DNA of 64,000 nucleotides, taken from Flavisolibacter ginsengisoli DSM 18119. GTDB lineage: Bacteria > Bacteroidota > Bacteroidia > Chitinophagales > Chitinophagaceae. The translations under genes were made by a program, and so were the position numbers. Location: positions 20,017-84,016 of the forward strand of contig NZ_FQUU01000020.1 in assembly GCF_900129295.1 (NCBI RefSeq), given 5' to 3'. Positions 45,815-55,618 of the stretch are shown piece after piece (position 1 is the stretch's first letter; every line of letters starts with the position of its first letter). The notes under the pieces were generated by a model, which worked only from the letters and a program-made list of their open reading frames with translations, did not search any database and was not told where the DNA came from.

Positions 45815-46456
45815 TCAATGCAATTTCCTGATCAGGTAAAGCCCATCACGAAGGGGCAATAACAATCTTTCTACATCATCCCTGCCTGCGACATAATCAT
45901 TAAAAGCCTGTATGGCTTTAGCATTTTTGCCTTTGACAGGCTCCTCTAAAACCTGGCCATGAAAGAGCACATTATCCGCTAAAATAAAACCCTTTGGCTT
46001 TAGTTTGGGCAAAACCAGGTTAAAATAATTGATATAATTTTCCTTATCAGCATCTATAAAAACCAAATCCCACAATTCATCTATTTCACCGATAAGTTCT
46101 AACGCATCACCGATATGTAAAATTATTTGATCCTTAAAAAAAGACCTGTCAAAATAAGCTTTTGCAGTATTTGCATCCTCTTCCCTCAGTTCCAGCGTAT
46201 GTAAAACGCCGCCCTCTTCAAGCCCTTTTGCAAGGCAAAGGGCACTGTATCCAGTGAAAGTTCCGATCTCCAGTATGCGCTTAGGCCTGGTCATATGGCT
46301 GACCATTTCCAGGAATTTCCCCTGAATATGACCACTTAACATATGCGCTTTTGGATGATTATTACATGTAAATGCTGCTATCTCCTGCAACAGGGCGTCT
46401 TCACCTGAAGTATACTTCTCTGCATATGATTGAACCAATGGATTAATAAGCTCCAT
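45815..46456 (-). CDS. O-methyltransferase (COMT-like, SAM-dependent)
   Basis: A 213-residue class I methyltransferase of the small metal-dependent O-methyltransferase family. The SAM loop is ILEIGTFTGYSALCLAKGL (about 61-79), acidic residues follow in LHTLELREED and VFIDADKENY (about 133-142, metal site), and DNVLFHGQV (about 160) supplies further ligands. Acceptors in the family are catechol-like phenols; the one here is unknown. The gene overlaps the upstream symporter gene by 14 bp, so the two are one unit. Confidence 0.93.
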   Translation of the reverse strand: MELINPLVQSYAEKYTSGEDALLQEIAAFTCNNHPKAHMLSGHIQGKFLEMVSHMTRPKRILEIGTFTGYSALCLAKGLEEGGVLHTLELREEDANTAKAYFDRSFFKDQIILHIGDALELIGEIDELWDLVFIDADKENYINYFNLVLPKLKPKGFILADNVLFHGQVLEEPVKGKNAKAIQAFNDYVAGRDDVERLLLPLRDGLYLIRKLH

Positions 46457-48002
46457 GTTCCAAAATTGTTTTTACTTCAACAGGAACAGGTTGTGGCTTT
46501 GAAATAAGGTACAAGCCTAAAAATGTCAGTATCCCATTATAGATCAATAACTCTGTCCCGATCTTAAAATTACCGAATATCGTATGAGATAAAGTTTTAA
46601 CGCCATCTACCCATGCACCTTCAACATTCACCTGCTTCTGCCACCATTCAATATTGTTCACAAAATCAATCCCCAGGATCAGCAATGGAGCTAACAGGCA
46701 GATATATAACGATAACCTGTCATTGACCTTCCTTTTAGTAAGAATGCCAAAAGCAAATAAACCCAGTAAAGGACCATAGGTAAACCCTGCCACCTTTAAA
46801 ATGATATCAATAATGGATTTGCTGTCCATAAGCTTAAAGCCCATTACTATCAGGAAAAAGATAGCGGCAAATGTGATGTGAACTGTTAGCCTGGTTCGCT
46901 TATTTTGTTTCTCTGAAAGCTCATCCCTTCGTTTCAAACCCAGGATATCCAGGCAAAAAGAAGAGGTCAAGGCAGTAAGTGCACCATCGGCACTCGGGAA
47001 TAAAGCAGATATTAAGGCAATAATAAAAATGATAGAAATAGCCGCTGGCATGAAACCTTTAAGGGCTATCGTAGGAAATAGATCATCGCCAGGTACTACC
47101 ACATTATTAGCCTTTCCATATAAGAACAATACACCTCCCAATAAAAGAAATAAGAAATTAACGACCACCATGATCACACTAAAGGTGATCATGTTCTTTT
47201 GCGAATCCTTTAGCGTTTTCACGCTGATGTTCTTCTGCATCATTTCCTGGTCAAGACCCGTCATACCAATAGTGATAAACATTCCGCCCAGGATGCTTTT
47301 TAAAAAGAACCCTGAGGAATTAGTATCTGTATTAAAGATCTTCGTCAGGTTGGTCTTACTTAATTCATGCAAGGTGGAACCAATAGAATGGTTCATATTA
47401 CTCATAATATAGATCATACAAACCACAAGGCCTAATAGCATAAATGTGGTCTGGAGCGTATCCGTGTAAACGATGGTTTTTACCCCGCCTTCAAAAGTAT
47501 AAAGCAGGATCATGATCAGTATTATGAATGTTGTAAGGCCAAAGCTGATACCCAGGTCCTTCAAAATAAATATCTGCAGCACATTGATCACGAGGTATAG
47601 CCTGGCCGTTGCACCCAGTGTCCTGGAGATAATAAAGAACAGCGCACCTGTTTTATACGAAATGATGCCGAACCTGTGCTCCAGGTAATTATATATTGAT
47701 GTGAGATTGAGCCTGTAATAAAGGGGCAGTAAAACATAAGCAATAACGAAATAACCAAGGAGGTAACCAATCACCACCTGTCCATAGGAGAAAGCAGCAA
47801 GGCCAACGGTGCCTGGAACAGAAACAAATGTGACGCCGCTTAATGAAGTGCCTATCATTCCAAAAGCCACAAGCATCCAGTTGGAATTTTTGTTTCCAAT
47901 GAAAAAGGACTCATTGTTTGAATTACGCGAGGTGAAATAGGCAACTACCAGAAGAATGACAAAGTAGGCTATGACAAAGGACAACAGTACCACTGAATTC
48001 AT
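46443..48002 (-). CDS. Sodium:solute symporter family protein
   Basis: A 519-residue transporter with about 13 membrane helices, of the SSS (LeuT-fold) family. Typical stretches are FIGNKNSNWMLVAFGMIGTSLSG (about 33-55, read in parts), containing the GTSLSG sodium-site helix, and ALISALFPSADGALTALTSSF (about 330-350, read in parts). The substrate (sugar, amino acid or other) cannot be assigned. It overlaps the O-methyltransferase gene and diverges from the LOG-family gene. Confidence 0.94.
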   Translation of the reverse strand: MNSVVLLSFVIAYFVILLVVAYFTSRNSNNESFFIGNKNSNWMLVAFGMIGTSLSGVTFVSVPGTVGLAAFSYGQVVIGYLLGYFVIAYVLLPLYYRLNLTSIYNYLEHRFGIISYKTGALFFIISRTLGATARLYLVINVLQIFILKDLGISFGLTTFIILIMILLYTFEGGVKTIVYTDTLQTTFMLLGLVVCMIYIMSNMNHSIGSTLHELSKTNLTKIFNTDTNSSGFFLKSILGGMFITIGMTGLDQEMMQKNISVKTLKDSQKNMITFSVIMVVVNFLFLLLGGVLFLYGKANNVVVPGDDLFPTIALKGFMPAAISIIFIIALISALFPSADGALTALTSSFCLDILGLKRRDELSEKQNKRTRLTVHITFAAIFFLIVMGFKLMDSKSIIDIILKVAGFTYGPLLGLFAFGILTKRKVNDRLSLYICLLAPLLILGIDFVNNIEWWQKQVNVEGAWVDGVKTLSHTIFGNFKIGTELLIYNGILTFLGLYLISKPQPVPVEVKTILEHGAY

Positions 48003-48093
48003 GCTTTATCTTTTTATGAACAGTTGCAAGATTACGATTGTAATTTTTGAAGATAGAAAAATTTGTATTCCTTTTGCGCAAAGACAAATGGTA

Positions 48094-48636
48094 ATGAGCA
48101 AGATTAACAAAGTGGCTATCTTCTGCGGATCAAAAGTAGGGAACAACAAATTATATGTGGAGCATGCCAGGATAATGGCCGGAATTCTTGCAGATAAAAA
48201 ATTAGAATTGATCTATGGAGGGGGCAAGAATGGAATCATGGGAGTGGTTGCAGACACGGTAATGCAACAAGGTGGTATAGTGCGAGGGGTCATTCCGCAG
48301 GTGCTGGTGGGTTGGGAGCACCAGCATGATAATATCAGCGAATTATTAGTAGTTGATGACATGCACATACGCAAAAGAAAGCTCTACGAACTCTGCGACG
48401 CTGCCATCATACTACCGGGTGGCTTTGGCACCCTTGATGAACTTTTTGAGATCGTCACATGGAACCAGTTATCCATCCACGACAAAAAGATATTCATCCT
48501 GAACACTGCAGGATTCTATGATCCATTATTAACTCACATGCATCACCTGGAAAAAGAAGGCTTTTTATATGGAGGGTTAGATACTATGCTCACAGTATTG
48601 AGTGAGCCCAATGAATTTCTGCATTATATTGATTAA
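48094..48636 (+). CDS. LOG-family nucleoside 5'-monophosphate phosphoribohydrolase (TIGR00730)
   Basis: A 180-residue Rossmann-fold hydrolase. KVAIFCGSKVG (about 5-15), GGGKNGIMGVVAD (about 44-56) and the diagnostic PGGFGTLDELFE (about 107-118) with KRKLYELCDA before it identify the LOG/YvdD family, which splits AMP-type nucleotides and can release cytokinin bases. The long frame to 47971 overlaps the symporter start and is unlikely; ATG 48088 or 48094 gives the family N-terminus. It overlaps the convergent outer-membrane gene by 4 bp. Confidence 0.93.
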   Translation: MSKINKVAIFCGSKVGNNKLYVEHARIMAGILADKKLELIYGGGKNGIMGVVADTVMQQGGIVRGVIPQVLVGWEHQHDNISELLVVDDMHIRKRKLYELCDAAIILPGGFGTLDELFEIVTWNQLSIHDKKIFILNTAGFYDPLLTHMHHLEKEGFLYGGLDTMLTVLSEPNEFLHYID

Positions 48637-49208
48637 TGCAAACCTACATTATAGCCAAAGGTGTAAAATGGCCTGGCTCCATAGGGTGAGTTCTTGTTTT
48701 GCAATACATCATAAAATACAGAAGCAATAAAGGAACCCCTTCCGGAAGGAAAAACAGCGCCGCCCCCAACTAATAAACTGGGAACGATCAAAGCATCCAT
48801 TTTATATTCCTCCCGTGGTGGCCCGTAAAATACCTGTTTCCCAAATACGTAATTGGCCTCAGGTTGCAGTTGTATCATGATCTGCTTTATGGGGTACACC
48901 CTGCCAAATACATTCAGGCCGGCCACCCCTTGTGATGTTTTCCAATAAGGATCACCGTTTGAGTATCTTTCTTTTGTACTAACATATTGTGCATTGATGC
49001 CCACGCCTGCAGCAACATAATCTGTAAACCGGTAACCTATCTGCGGAGAGATATTGATCAATGTATAGGTACCCACCGATAATCCAAAATTACCTCCTAC
49101 AAAAAGCTTATCCTTTTGAAAACCCTTGTTCACCTCGGGCTCAGCATCCTGTGAAAAAACTATCTGGGAAATTGAGACCAGGAATATAAAGAAGAAGAAT
49201 TTTTTCAT
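48633..49208 (-). CDS. Predicted outer-membrane beta-barrel protein
   Basis: 191 residues: a signal peptide (MKKFFFFIFLVSISQIVFSQ) and a mature part rich in Gly and aromatic residues with alternating strands (LFVGGNFGLSVGTYTLINISP, split at about 34-54; YRFTDYVAAGVGINAQYV; FYTFGYNVGLH at the end). The terminal aromatic pattern fits the 8-strand OmpA/porin-like barrels of Bacteroidota. The function is unknown. It is monocistronic. Confidence 0.85.
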   Translation of the reverse strand: MKKFFFFIFLVSISQIVFSQDAEPEVNKGFQKDKLFVGGNFGLSVGTYTLINISPQIGYRFTDYVAAGVGINAQYVSTKERYSNGDPYWKTSQGVAGLNVFGRVYPIKQIMIQLQPEANYVFGKQVFYGPPREEYKMDALIVPSLLVGGGAVFPSGRGSFIASVFYDVLQNKNSPYGARPFYTFGYNVGLH

Positions 49209-49298
49209 TAACTGGGTTTTTATTTGCTGCCAGGTAAATATACCTGTATCTACACTTCCTACTAAGACATTACTTTCATATCCATTGCTGCACAGACG

Positions 49299-50714
49299 CT
49301 AAGCATCGAATATCTTTCCAGCATTCAATATATTATGAGGATCAAAAACCTTTTTGATCTGCCTCATGAGATGCATTTGCATGTCATCAAATACTATGGG
49401 TAAATATTCTTTTTGCACAAGGCCAATTCCATGCTCTCCGCTAATGGTACCCCCCAATTGCTTTACCAATTCAAATATTTCCCTGATCCCTGTTTTTAAT
49501 GAACCCTTCCATTGCTCATCACTCAGTTCACCCTTAATAATATTCACATGTAAATTACCATCACCGGCATGACCATAACAAACAGAATGGAAACCATATT
49601 TTTTCCCTATTTCCTTCACGCCCTTAAGTAAGGCGGGTAGTTCTGCCCTTGGAACTACGGTATCTTCTTCCTTATAAATGGAATGTGATTTTACTGCCTC
49701 CCCCACCCTGCGGCGCAGTTTCCATAATTCAGCTTTCTGCTGTGCATCTTCAGCAAACAATATTTCGCCACAGTCAAAACCCATCACTATTTCAGAAATG
49801 CCTTCCATGTCTTTCATCAAAACTTCCACATCATTTCCATCAACTTCTATCAGCAAATGAGCCTGGATATCATCGTCTATTGGAACAATGCTGTTATCTA
49901 CAAAGCGCATCACCCATTCCAACGCATCCCTTTCCATGAATTCCATAGCACTGGGTGTGTATCCTGCCGTGAATATGGAACTCACCGCCGCACATGCATT
50001 TTCAGCATTTTTAAAAGGCACCAGCATCAGCAGGTCGTATTTGGGCAATGGTATCAGTTTCAAAACCGCCTTGGTTACAATACCCAAAGTGCCTTCACTG
50101 CCTACCATCAACTGTGTAAGGTTATATCCCGTGGCGTTTTTCAACACGTTGGCACCCGTCCACATGATCTCTCCTGTCGGCAGCACCACTTCCAGGTTCA
50201 GTACATAATCTTTTACCACCCCATATTTCACAGCTTTGGGACCGCCGCTATTCTCAGCAATATTGCCTCCTATCATACAGGAGCCCCTGCTGCTGGGGTC
50301 TGGCGGATAAAATAGCCCCCTTTCTTTTACGGCATCCTGCAGTACTTCAGTAATAACTCCCGGCTCTGTTATCACCTGGAGGTTACGTTCATCTATAGAT
50401 ATGATCTTATTCAGCCTTTCTATTGAAAGCAGTACGCCGCCCAGGTTGGGCAAGGCGCCGCCACTTAGCCCTGTGCCTGCACCCCGTGGTGTCACCGGAA
50501 TTCTGAATTCATTACAAAGCTTTAAAATGCGGCTAATTTCTTCTGCATTCGCAGGTTTGATCACTATATCAGGTAAAAAATGAAGGTCTTCGGTTTCGTC
50601 CGAAGCATATTGATTTAATACTTCCTCATCTATAAAAACATAGGGAGCGCCAACGATATTTCTCAACTGCTCAAGGTGTTCTATTGCAGCGGATGTTTTT
50701 TCAATAGTATACAT
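49299..50714 (-). CDS. FAD-binding oxidase, GlcD (glycolate/D-lactate oxidase) family
   Basis: A 471-residue flavoprotein that oxidises a 2-hydroxy acid. The N-terminal PCMH FAD domain has VTPRGAGTGLSGGALP (about 73-88) and DPSSRGSCMIGGNIAENSGG (about 139-158). The C-terminal FAD-oxidase domain holds CYGHAGDGNLHVNI (about 383-396) and SGEHGIGLVQKEYL (about 425-438), with metal and substrate histidines in place. It is the single-subunit GlcD type with no GlcE/GlcF neighbours. Glycolate and D-lactate are both plausible substrates. Confidence 0.94.
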   Translation of the reverse strand: MYTIEKTSAAIEHLEQLRNIVGAPYVFIDEEVLNQYASDETEDLHFLPDIVIKPANAEEISRILKLCNEFRIPVTPRGAGTGLSGGALPNLGGVLLSIERLNKIISIDERNLQVITEPGVITEVLQDAVKERGLFYPPDPSSRGSCMIGGNIAENSGGPKAVKYGVVKDYVLNLEVVLPTGEIMWTGANVLKNATGYNLTQLMVGSEGTLGIVTKAVLKLIPLPKYDLLMLVPFKNAENACAAVSSIFTAGYTPSAMEFMERDALEWVMRFVDNSIVPIDDDIQAHLLIEVDGNDVEVLMKDMEGISEIVMGFDCGEILFAEDAQQKAELWKLRRRVGEAVKSHSIYKEEDTVVPRAELPALLKGVKEIGKKYGFHSVCYGHAGDGNLHVNIIKGELSDEQWKGSLKTGIREIFELVKQLGGTISGEHGIGLVQKEYLPIVFDDMQMHLMRQIKKVFDPHNILNAGKIFDA

Positions 50715-50888
50715 GAACCTTTATAATTGCTGTAAAAATCGTGTAAACCCGGCAAAATTAAATGCAAAAAATAGCAATTGAAAGTGCTTACCTATTTAAA
50801 ACCGACAGCAGTAACTTATACATACCTGGAGAATTCTCCCGGTTGATTGTGTAGAAACGTAAACCAATTCCAGGCTGCAGATTATCTA

Positions 50889-51932
50889 TCAATATGTTTT
50901 AAATGTTGGACAAGGCGTTACTTTTTGACCACCCGGGCTTATGATGCCCTGTCTTATCAGCGAGAACTCGAAAGCCCCCCTGGAATTATTAAAATTCTTT
51001 AAAGAAGAAATGGTAGCATCATAGGTGAATGTAAAAGTATAGTCTTTGAATCCTAACCCTACCAGTGGAATGATAGCTTCCTTATGCCTGTAATAAGCAC
51101 CTGCTATCAGGAGATATTCTCCATCGCCGGATAAGTTATAGTGTGCATTCAATCCTCCCACCAGTTCTGATACATTAGCCTGCCTGGTATAGTAAATATT
51201 CGGATTGATGATGACTTCATCATTCAGTTTAAAGCTTCCATTCAAAAATCCTATATAACGCATGGGCACCCTGTTATCAACCCCAGTGGCTTCTGAAGAA
51301 AAAAACGATTCGTGGGGGCGGTTTACATGGTGAACAGAGAAGCCAGTGTTTACATAGATACTTGGTGTTGGGAAATAAGCATAATTCATCCCGACCTGCA
51401 TATCCAGGTAACTCACATTGGTTTTATCAAGTAAAACAGTGGTAGGCAGTTTATTATCAAAGAATTTACCGTCAAACTGGTCCGGGAACTTCAGATTGGA
51501 AACATTGATCTGCTTATTTGACATTCCCACATTAAATCCAAGGCTCAATAAACTGGAATAACCCAGCAATTGGTGATAGGCCACTGAACCGTACAACTTT
51601 GTTGAAGTAAGATTACCGCTTCCGGCCACATCTCTTAAAATAACCCCACCTAAACCTATCCATCCATTATCAAATTTATTCTTCATCAGTTGCACATCTC
51701 CAAAAGCACTCATGGTCTTATAGGGCACTGACATTACCGATGACCATTGGTCGCGGTAATTGATACCAAGCCTGTAGTCGCCATCAGGGATAAATCCTGT
51801 ATTAGCTGGATTGGTAGTTAATGGTGAATTAAAAAATTGGGAGAAATGAAGATCCTGCGCAAATGTTTTAGGGGCACAAAACAATGCGCTGATCAAAAGG
51901 GTCCATATGTAGATAATATGTTTCATTTGCAC
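50889..51932 (-). CDS. PorP/SprF family T9SS outer-membrane protein (second copy)
   Basis: A 347-residue beta-barrel protein with a signal peptide ending at T-F-A-Q, the family start DLHFSQFFNSPLTTNPANTG (about 26-45) and YRDQWSSVM. It follows the PKD/SBBP cargo gene by 24 bp on the same strand, repeating the cargo-then-partner layout seen at 31.5-36.8 kb. It is expected to help secrete or anchor that cargo. Confidence 0.95.
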   Translation of the reverse strand: MQMKHIIYIWTLLISALFCAPKTFAQDLHFSQFFNSPLTTNPANTGFIPDGDYRLGINYRDQWSSVMSVPYKTMSAFGDVQLMKNKFDNGWIGLGGVILRDVAGSGNLTSTKLYGSVAYHQLLGYSSLLSLGFNVGMSNKQINVSNLKFPDQFDGKFFDNKLPTTVLLDKTNVSYLDMQVGMNYAYFPTPSIYVNTGFSVHHVNRPHESFFSSEATGVDNRVPMRYIGFLNGSFKLNDEVIINPNIYYTRQANVSELVGGLNAHYNLSGDGEYLLIAGAYYRHKEAIIPLVGLGFKDYTFTFTYDATISSLKNFNNSRGAFEFSLIRQGIISPGGQKVTPCPTFKTY

Positions 51933-51956
51933 ATTTTCAAATTTGAACTTGCACAG

Positions 51957-54900
51957 TTACCTGATCAATGTAATATCCCCTTTCTTAGTAGTTTTCGTCC
52001 CGTCGGAAAACTCGGCCTCTATTGTATAGGCATATACATCCATAGGAAGTAATTTACCATTAAAGCGACCATCCCAGCCAATGTGTTTATCATTGGTTTC
52101 AAAAACCTTTTCACCCCAACGGGCCCATATTGTAAACTTCATCTTTGCAATTCCAAAGCCACGGGCAAATACCTTACTGTTCACATCTCCGCTATTGGGC
52201 GTAAAAGCATTTGGCACGTCCAGGGCCGGTTCAATCAGTGTACTTACATCCTTGCAAACCGTATCTGAACAACCTGCCACATTATAAGCTATCAGGCAGG
52301 CATGGTAGGTATTGGTAGCATTGTATTCATGTTGTATGATGGACCTCGTTGTGGTCAACAAAGAATCACCATCTCCAAACAACCACTTGAAACGCACTGC
52401 ATCCGCGCTGGAAAGATTGGTGAATGATATAGGTGCATTAACTACAGGTGGCTGAGGCGTAGCTGTAAAATCAGCTGTAGGATTCGCATAGATAGTTATG
52501 GTGGAAGATTTGGTATCAGTAATATTACAGGTTGCAGAATCCACTGCTGTCAATGAAATAGTATAGGTGCCCGGATTAGGATATAAATGCGTTGGGCTTA
52601 CATCATTAGAGGTACTGCCATCTCCAAAATTCCAGGTAAACTGTGAACCTCCGGCGGAAATATTATTAAAGCTGGCTTCATATGGGGCACAACCAGTGGG
52701 CGGTATCTCAAAATCTGCCTTTACCAACGCTGCAACCCTGATCTGCTTCACTACACTATCAGGAGAGTTACAATAATTCTCATCATTCAAAATGAGTTTT
52801 ACTGTATAGGTTCCCGGAGCTGCATAGGTATGAAATACCTGGCCTGTTCCTGCTTTGATCCTAGGGGTATTGTCTCCAAAATCCCAAGTAAAGGTATTTG
52901 CAGTAAACGGTGCTGAAGGAGGAGCCACAGATAAATTATCAAACTGGTATTTAAAAGCAGTACATGGATCAAGCTTTTTAGCATTGAAGTCGAGTAAGGC
53001 TTTAAGATCGCCCACCTTTATATTCAGATAAGAAGTGTCCCTGATATTACAGGTAGTTGAGTCAATGGCTACAAGCATTACCCTGTATACGCCCACGGTA
53101 TTATAAGTATGGCTAAGTCCCGGCGTAGTTGAGGTAACCTGCGGACTGCCATCTCCAAAATTCCATTCATAACTTACAGCTAATTGGGCCGTATCAGAAA
53201 AGTCAACTTTGAGCGGAACACAACCTGCCGTATCCCTGGGAACCCCGTTTATGAAAGATTGAATACCAGAACGAACTCCTGAAAACTCAAAGGATATTTT
53301 CACCATTGCAAGGTTACAGTTTGCACTTGAGGGCTTGGTTGGTGCCCAAACGCCCGGCGTGGTTGGGAAAGGAAGGTTGGTGCCGCAATTGGCGCATATG
53401 GCCTGGTAGATCACACCATTCTGGTCAAACCTGCTGGTGCCTCCATCTACGTGGTCACCAATATCACCAGGAGCATTTTGTCCAAAAAAGCTACCATATA
53501 GCTGTGCAGCTGCATCTTTTTTCAAAACAAAAAAGTAAAAATCCTGTCCTAAGTGATTCCTGGTACTGATATCGGGTGAGCTTTTTATAGCATCAGATGT
53601 GACAGGCAAACCTTGTGCACCGGAATTCTTATACCTGGCATCTACAAGACCTCCCCAGCCCGATACATAGACATTCTCACAACGGTCAACAAGAAATGCT
53701 ACCGGTGAAATATCCGGAAAAGCATCGCCCTTACCGAAAGTGGTGGAATACACATATCCTGAAAGGTCTTTCTTTAATTTGGCAATGAACTGCTTTCCAT
53801 TTGGCTGGCTCCAGCCGGCATTGAGAATGGGCCACTTACCGGTTGTTTGCCCCATCACATAAGGAAAACCAAACTTGTCGAATTTCAAACCATACACCTG
53901 GTCATCGCCGCCGGTACCCAAAAAAGTGCTCTTTATAAGTGTTGAACCATCATTACTGATCTCAGATACAAAGCCATCTATACCACCATTGTTAGAAGAA
54001 CTGATGCTCCCTGATGTAGATCCAAAGCCACTATTGCTTAAGGTGCCACCGGCAACATAAATATTAGAAGTTATGGGGTCTATAGAAATAACATATGCCG
54101 CATCATCTCCGCTTCCTCCCAGGTAAGTGCTGAACAATAAACTGGACAGGTCAGGATTGAACTTCAATACCACTCCATCCTGGCTTCCACCGGATGTAGA
54201 TTGAAAGCCTCCCTGGACCTTGAAATTATCTGAACGGGTACATGAAGCCAGGTAAATGTTTCCTGCATTGTCCAGGTTCACTTCACTGCGGGCCTCGTCA
54301 CCATAATTTTGCTCTAGAGATTTAGGTCCTTCGCCACATGCGGTAATATTGGCACCATCCTCTCCGCTTCCACCAATACGTGCTGAACCTATCAGTGCAT
54401 TACCTGCTGCATTCAATTTGGTTATAGTAATATCCCATGAACCACCCGGACCAAATACCGGTACCGTTGTAGGATAGGAAACTCCTCCTGCACCAGGTAG
54501 GGGCGAATCGGTTCTTCCAGCCACAATGAGGTCGCCATTAGCATCGGTTATGAGACTTTGCGGCATTTCGTTTCCACTACCACCAAGGTAGGTGGCATAT
54601 GACCTGGTGGTTCCATCAGGAGAAAGCTTAATTATCCCGATGTCGAAACCAATGCCTCCAAAACATGCGGTGCCGCCATTGGTAAAATCAGTATCAAATG
54701 CACCTGGCGAAACCGGGAAACCCTGGGAAAATACTATACCTCCACCAAACATACTTCCATCAGGGCCATACGTGGCGGTGAAACCCCAGTTGTCAGCTGT
54801 ACTCCCGGTAAAAGAACAAAAGATGAGCGTAGGATCTATAATTAATGTGGTAGTAGGATCATAGTCCTTGATATTGAAGCGGACCGTATTATTTTTCAAT

Positions 54901-55568
54901 AAATACTTGGCTCCAACTTCCGCTTTCCCATTCTGTTTATATTGAAAGGTATATGGAGACAACTCTCTAAGGTCACCTACAGAAGTACCAATGATCAGTT
55001 CTTTATTTTTGATCTTTAGCTGGTTAGTTCCATTGTACTTTAAAGCAATGTCCGCAGGGTTTCCGCCGGGATGAACAATAAGATCATATTTCATGGTCCC
55101 ATTATCGGAGTAATACCTCACATCAATGTTAGGGTATATGTCCTTTACAGTTATACCCTGGTAGGTTTTACAATTTGTTGCCCATTTGGAAGGATCGTTA
55201 CCCAAAAAATAATTACTTACCGTTACCAATTCTTTATCAGGTAAAATCTGCGCCCCTGGATTAGCGCCCTCAAAATTTACAGTATAGGCGTGCGACCGTA
55301 ATACCAGGTTCCTGGCAGCATTCCTGGTAGATTCATCAGCCCCCCTGTTGTGTGTAAGTTGATGAAGTTTTTCCCAGTCTGCTGCATTGTTTTGCAATAC
55401 TGTAAAGCCATCTTTATGCACGAAAAAGGAACCAGCAGAGACCTTGCCCATGAATAAAACTTTTTTATCCCATTGGCCCTTATTCTCAATAAATTCAATG
55501 TTCTGGCTAAAACAGGTAATAGCAAGCAGGGTGGATAGCAGAAGAAGTATGTAGCTTTTAGGGTTCAA
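51957..55568 (-). CDS. SBBP/PKD-repeat surface protein with T9SS type B C-terminal domain
   Basis: A 1203-residue secreted protein. After a signal peptide (ending C-F-S-Q) comes IEFIENKGQWDKKVLFMG (about 24-41), the N-terminal domain commonly seen before SBBP beta-propeller repeats. The propeller region (about 250-750) has recurring YATYLGGSG, STYLGGSGDDAAY and STFLGTGGDDQVY motifs. Four PKD domains follow (YEWNFGDG, FTWDFGDN, FTWNFGDG, FKWLFGDG). The type B sorting domain starts near VPNAFTPNSGDVNS and ends KKGDITLIR. It is probably a cell-surface adhesin exported with the PorP/SprF-like protein encoded 24 bp downstream. Confidence 0.95.
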   Translation of the reverse strand: MNPKSYILLLLSTLLAITCFSQNIEFIENKGQWDKKVLFMGKVSAGSFFVHKDGFTVLQNNAADWEKLHQLTHNRGADESTRNAARNLVLRSHAYTVNFEGANPGAQILPDKELVTVSNYFLGNDPSKWATNCKTYQGITVKDIYPNIDVRYYSDNGTMKYDLIVHPGGNPADIALKYNGTNQLKIKNKELIIGTSVGDLRELSPYTFQYKQNGKAEVGAKYLLKNNTVRFNIKDYDPTTTLIIDPTLIFCSFTGSTADNWGFTATYGPDGSMFGGGIVFSQGFPVSPGAFDTDFTNGGTACFGGIGFDIGIIKLSPDGTTRSYATYLGGSGNEMPQSLITDANGDLIVAGRTDSPLPGAGGVSYPTTVPVFGPGGSWDITITKLNAAGNALIGSARIGGSGEDGANITACGEGPKSLEQNYGDEARSEVNLDNAGNIYLASCTRSDNFKVQGGFQSTSGGSQDGVVLKFNPDLSSLLFSTYLGGSGDDAAYVISIDPITSNIYVAGGTLSNSGFGSTSGSISSSNNGGIDGFVSEISNDGSTLIKSTFLGTGGDDQVYGLKFDKFGFPYVMGQTTGKWPILNAGWSQPNGKQFIAKLKKDLSGYVYSTTFGKGDAFPDISPVAFLVDRCENVYVSGWGGLVDARYKNSGAQGLPVTSDAIKSSPDISTRNHLGQDFYFFVLKKDAAAQLYGSFFGQNAPGDIGDHVDGGTSRFDQNGVIYQAICANCGTNLPFPTTPGVWAPTKPSSANCNLAMVKISFEFSGVRSGIQSFINGVPRDTAGCVPLKVDFSDTAQLAVSYEWNFGDGSPQVTSTTPGLSHTYNTVGVYRVMLVAIDSTTCNIRDTSYLNIKVGDLKALLDFNAKKLDPCTAFKYQFDNLSVAPPSAPFTANTFTWDFGDNTPRIKAGTGQVFHTYAAPGTYTVKLILNDENYCNSPDSVVKQIRVAALVKADFEIPPTGCAPYEASFNNISAGGSQFTWNFGDGSTSNDVSPTHLYPNPGTYTISLTAVDSATCNITDTKSSTITIYANPTADFTATPQPPVVNAPISFTNLSSADAVRFKWLFGDGDSLLTTTRSIIQHEYNATNTYHACLIAYNVAGCSDTVCKDVSTLIEPALDVPNAFTPNSGDVNSKVFARGFGIAKMKFTIWARWGEKVFETNDKHIGWDGRFNGKLLPMDVYAYTIEAEFSDGTKTTKKGDITLIR

Positions 55569-55618
55569 TCTTTTCTAAGTTAACTAATATTCGTCAAAAT
55601 TGTTGTGCAAAAACCCTG

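Noticed and set aside
47971..48087. N-terminal extension of the LOG-family protein
   Set aside because: It overlaps the divergent symporter start, and the family N-terminus begins at MSKINKVAIF.
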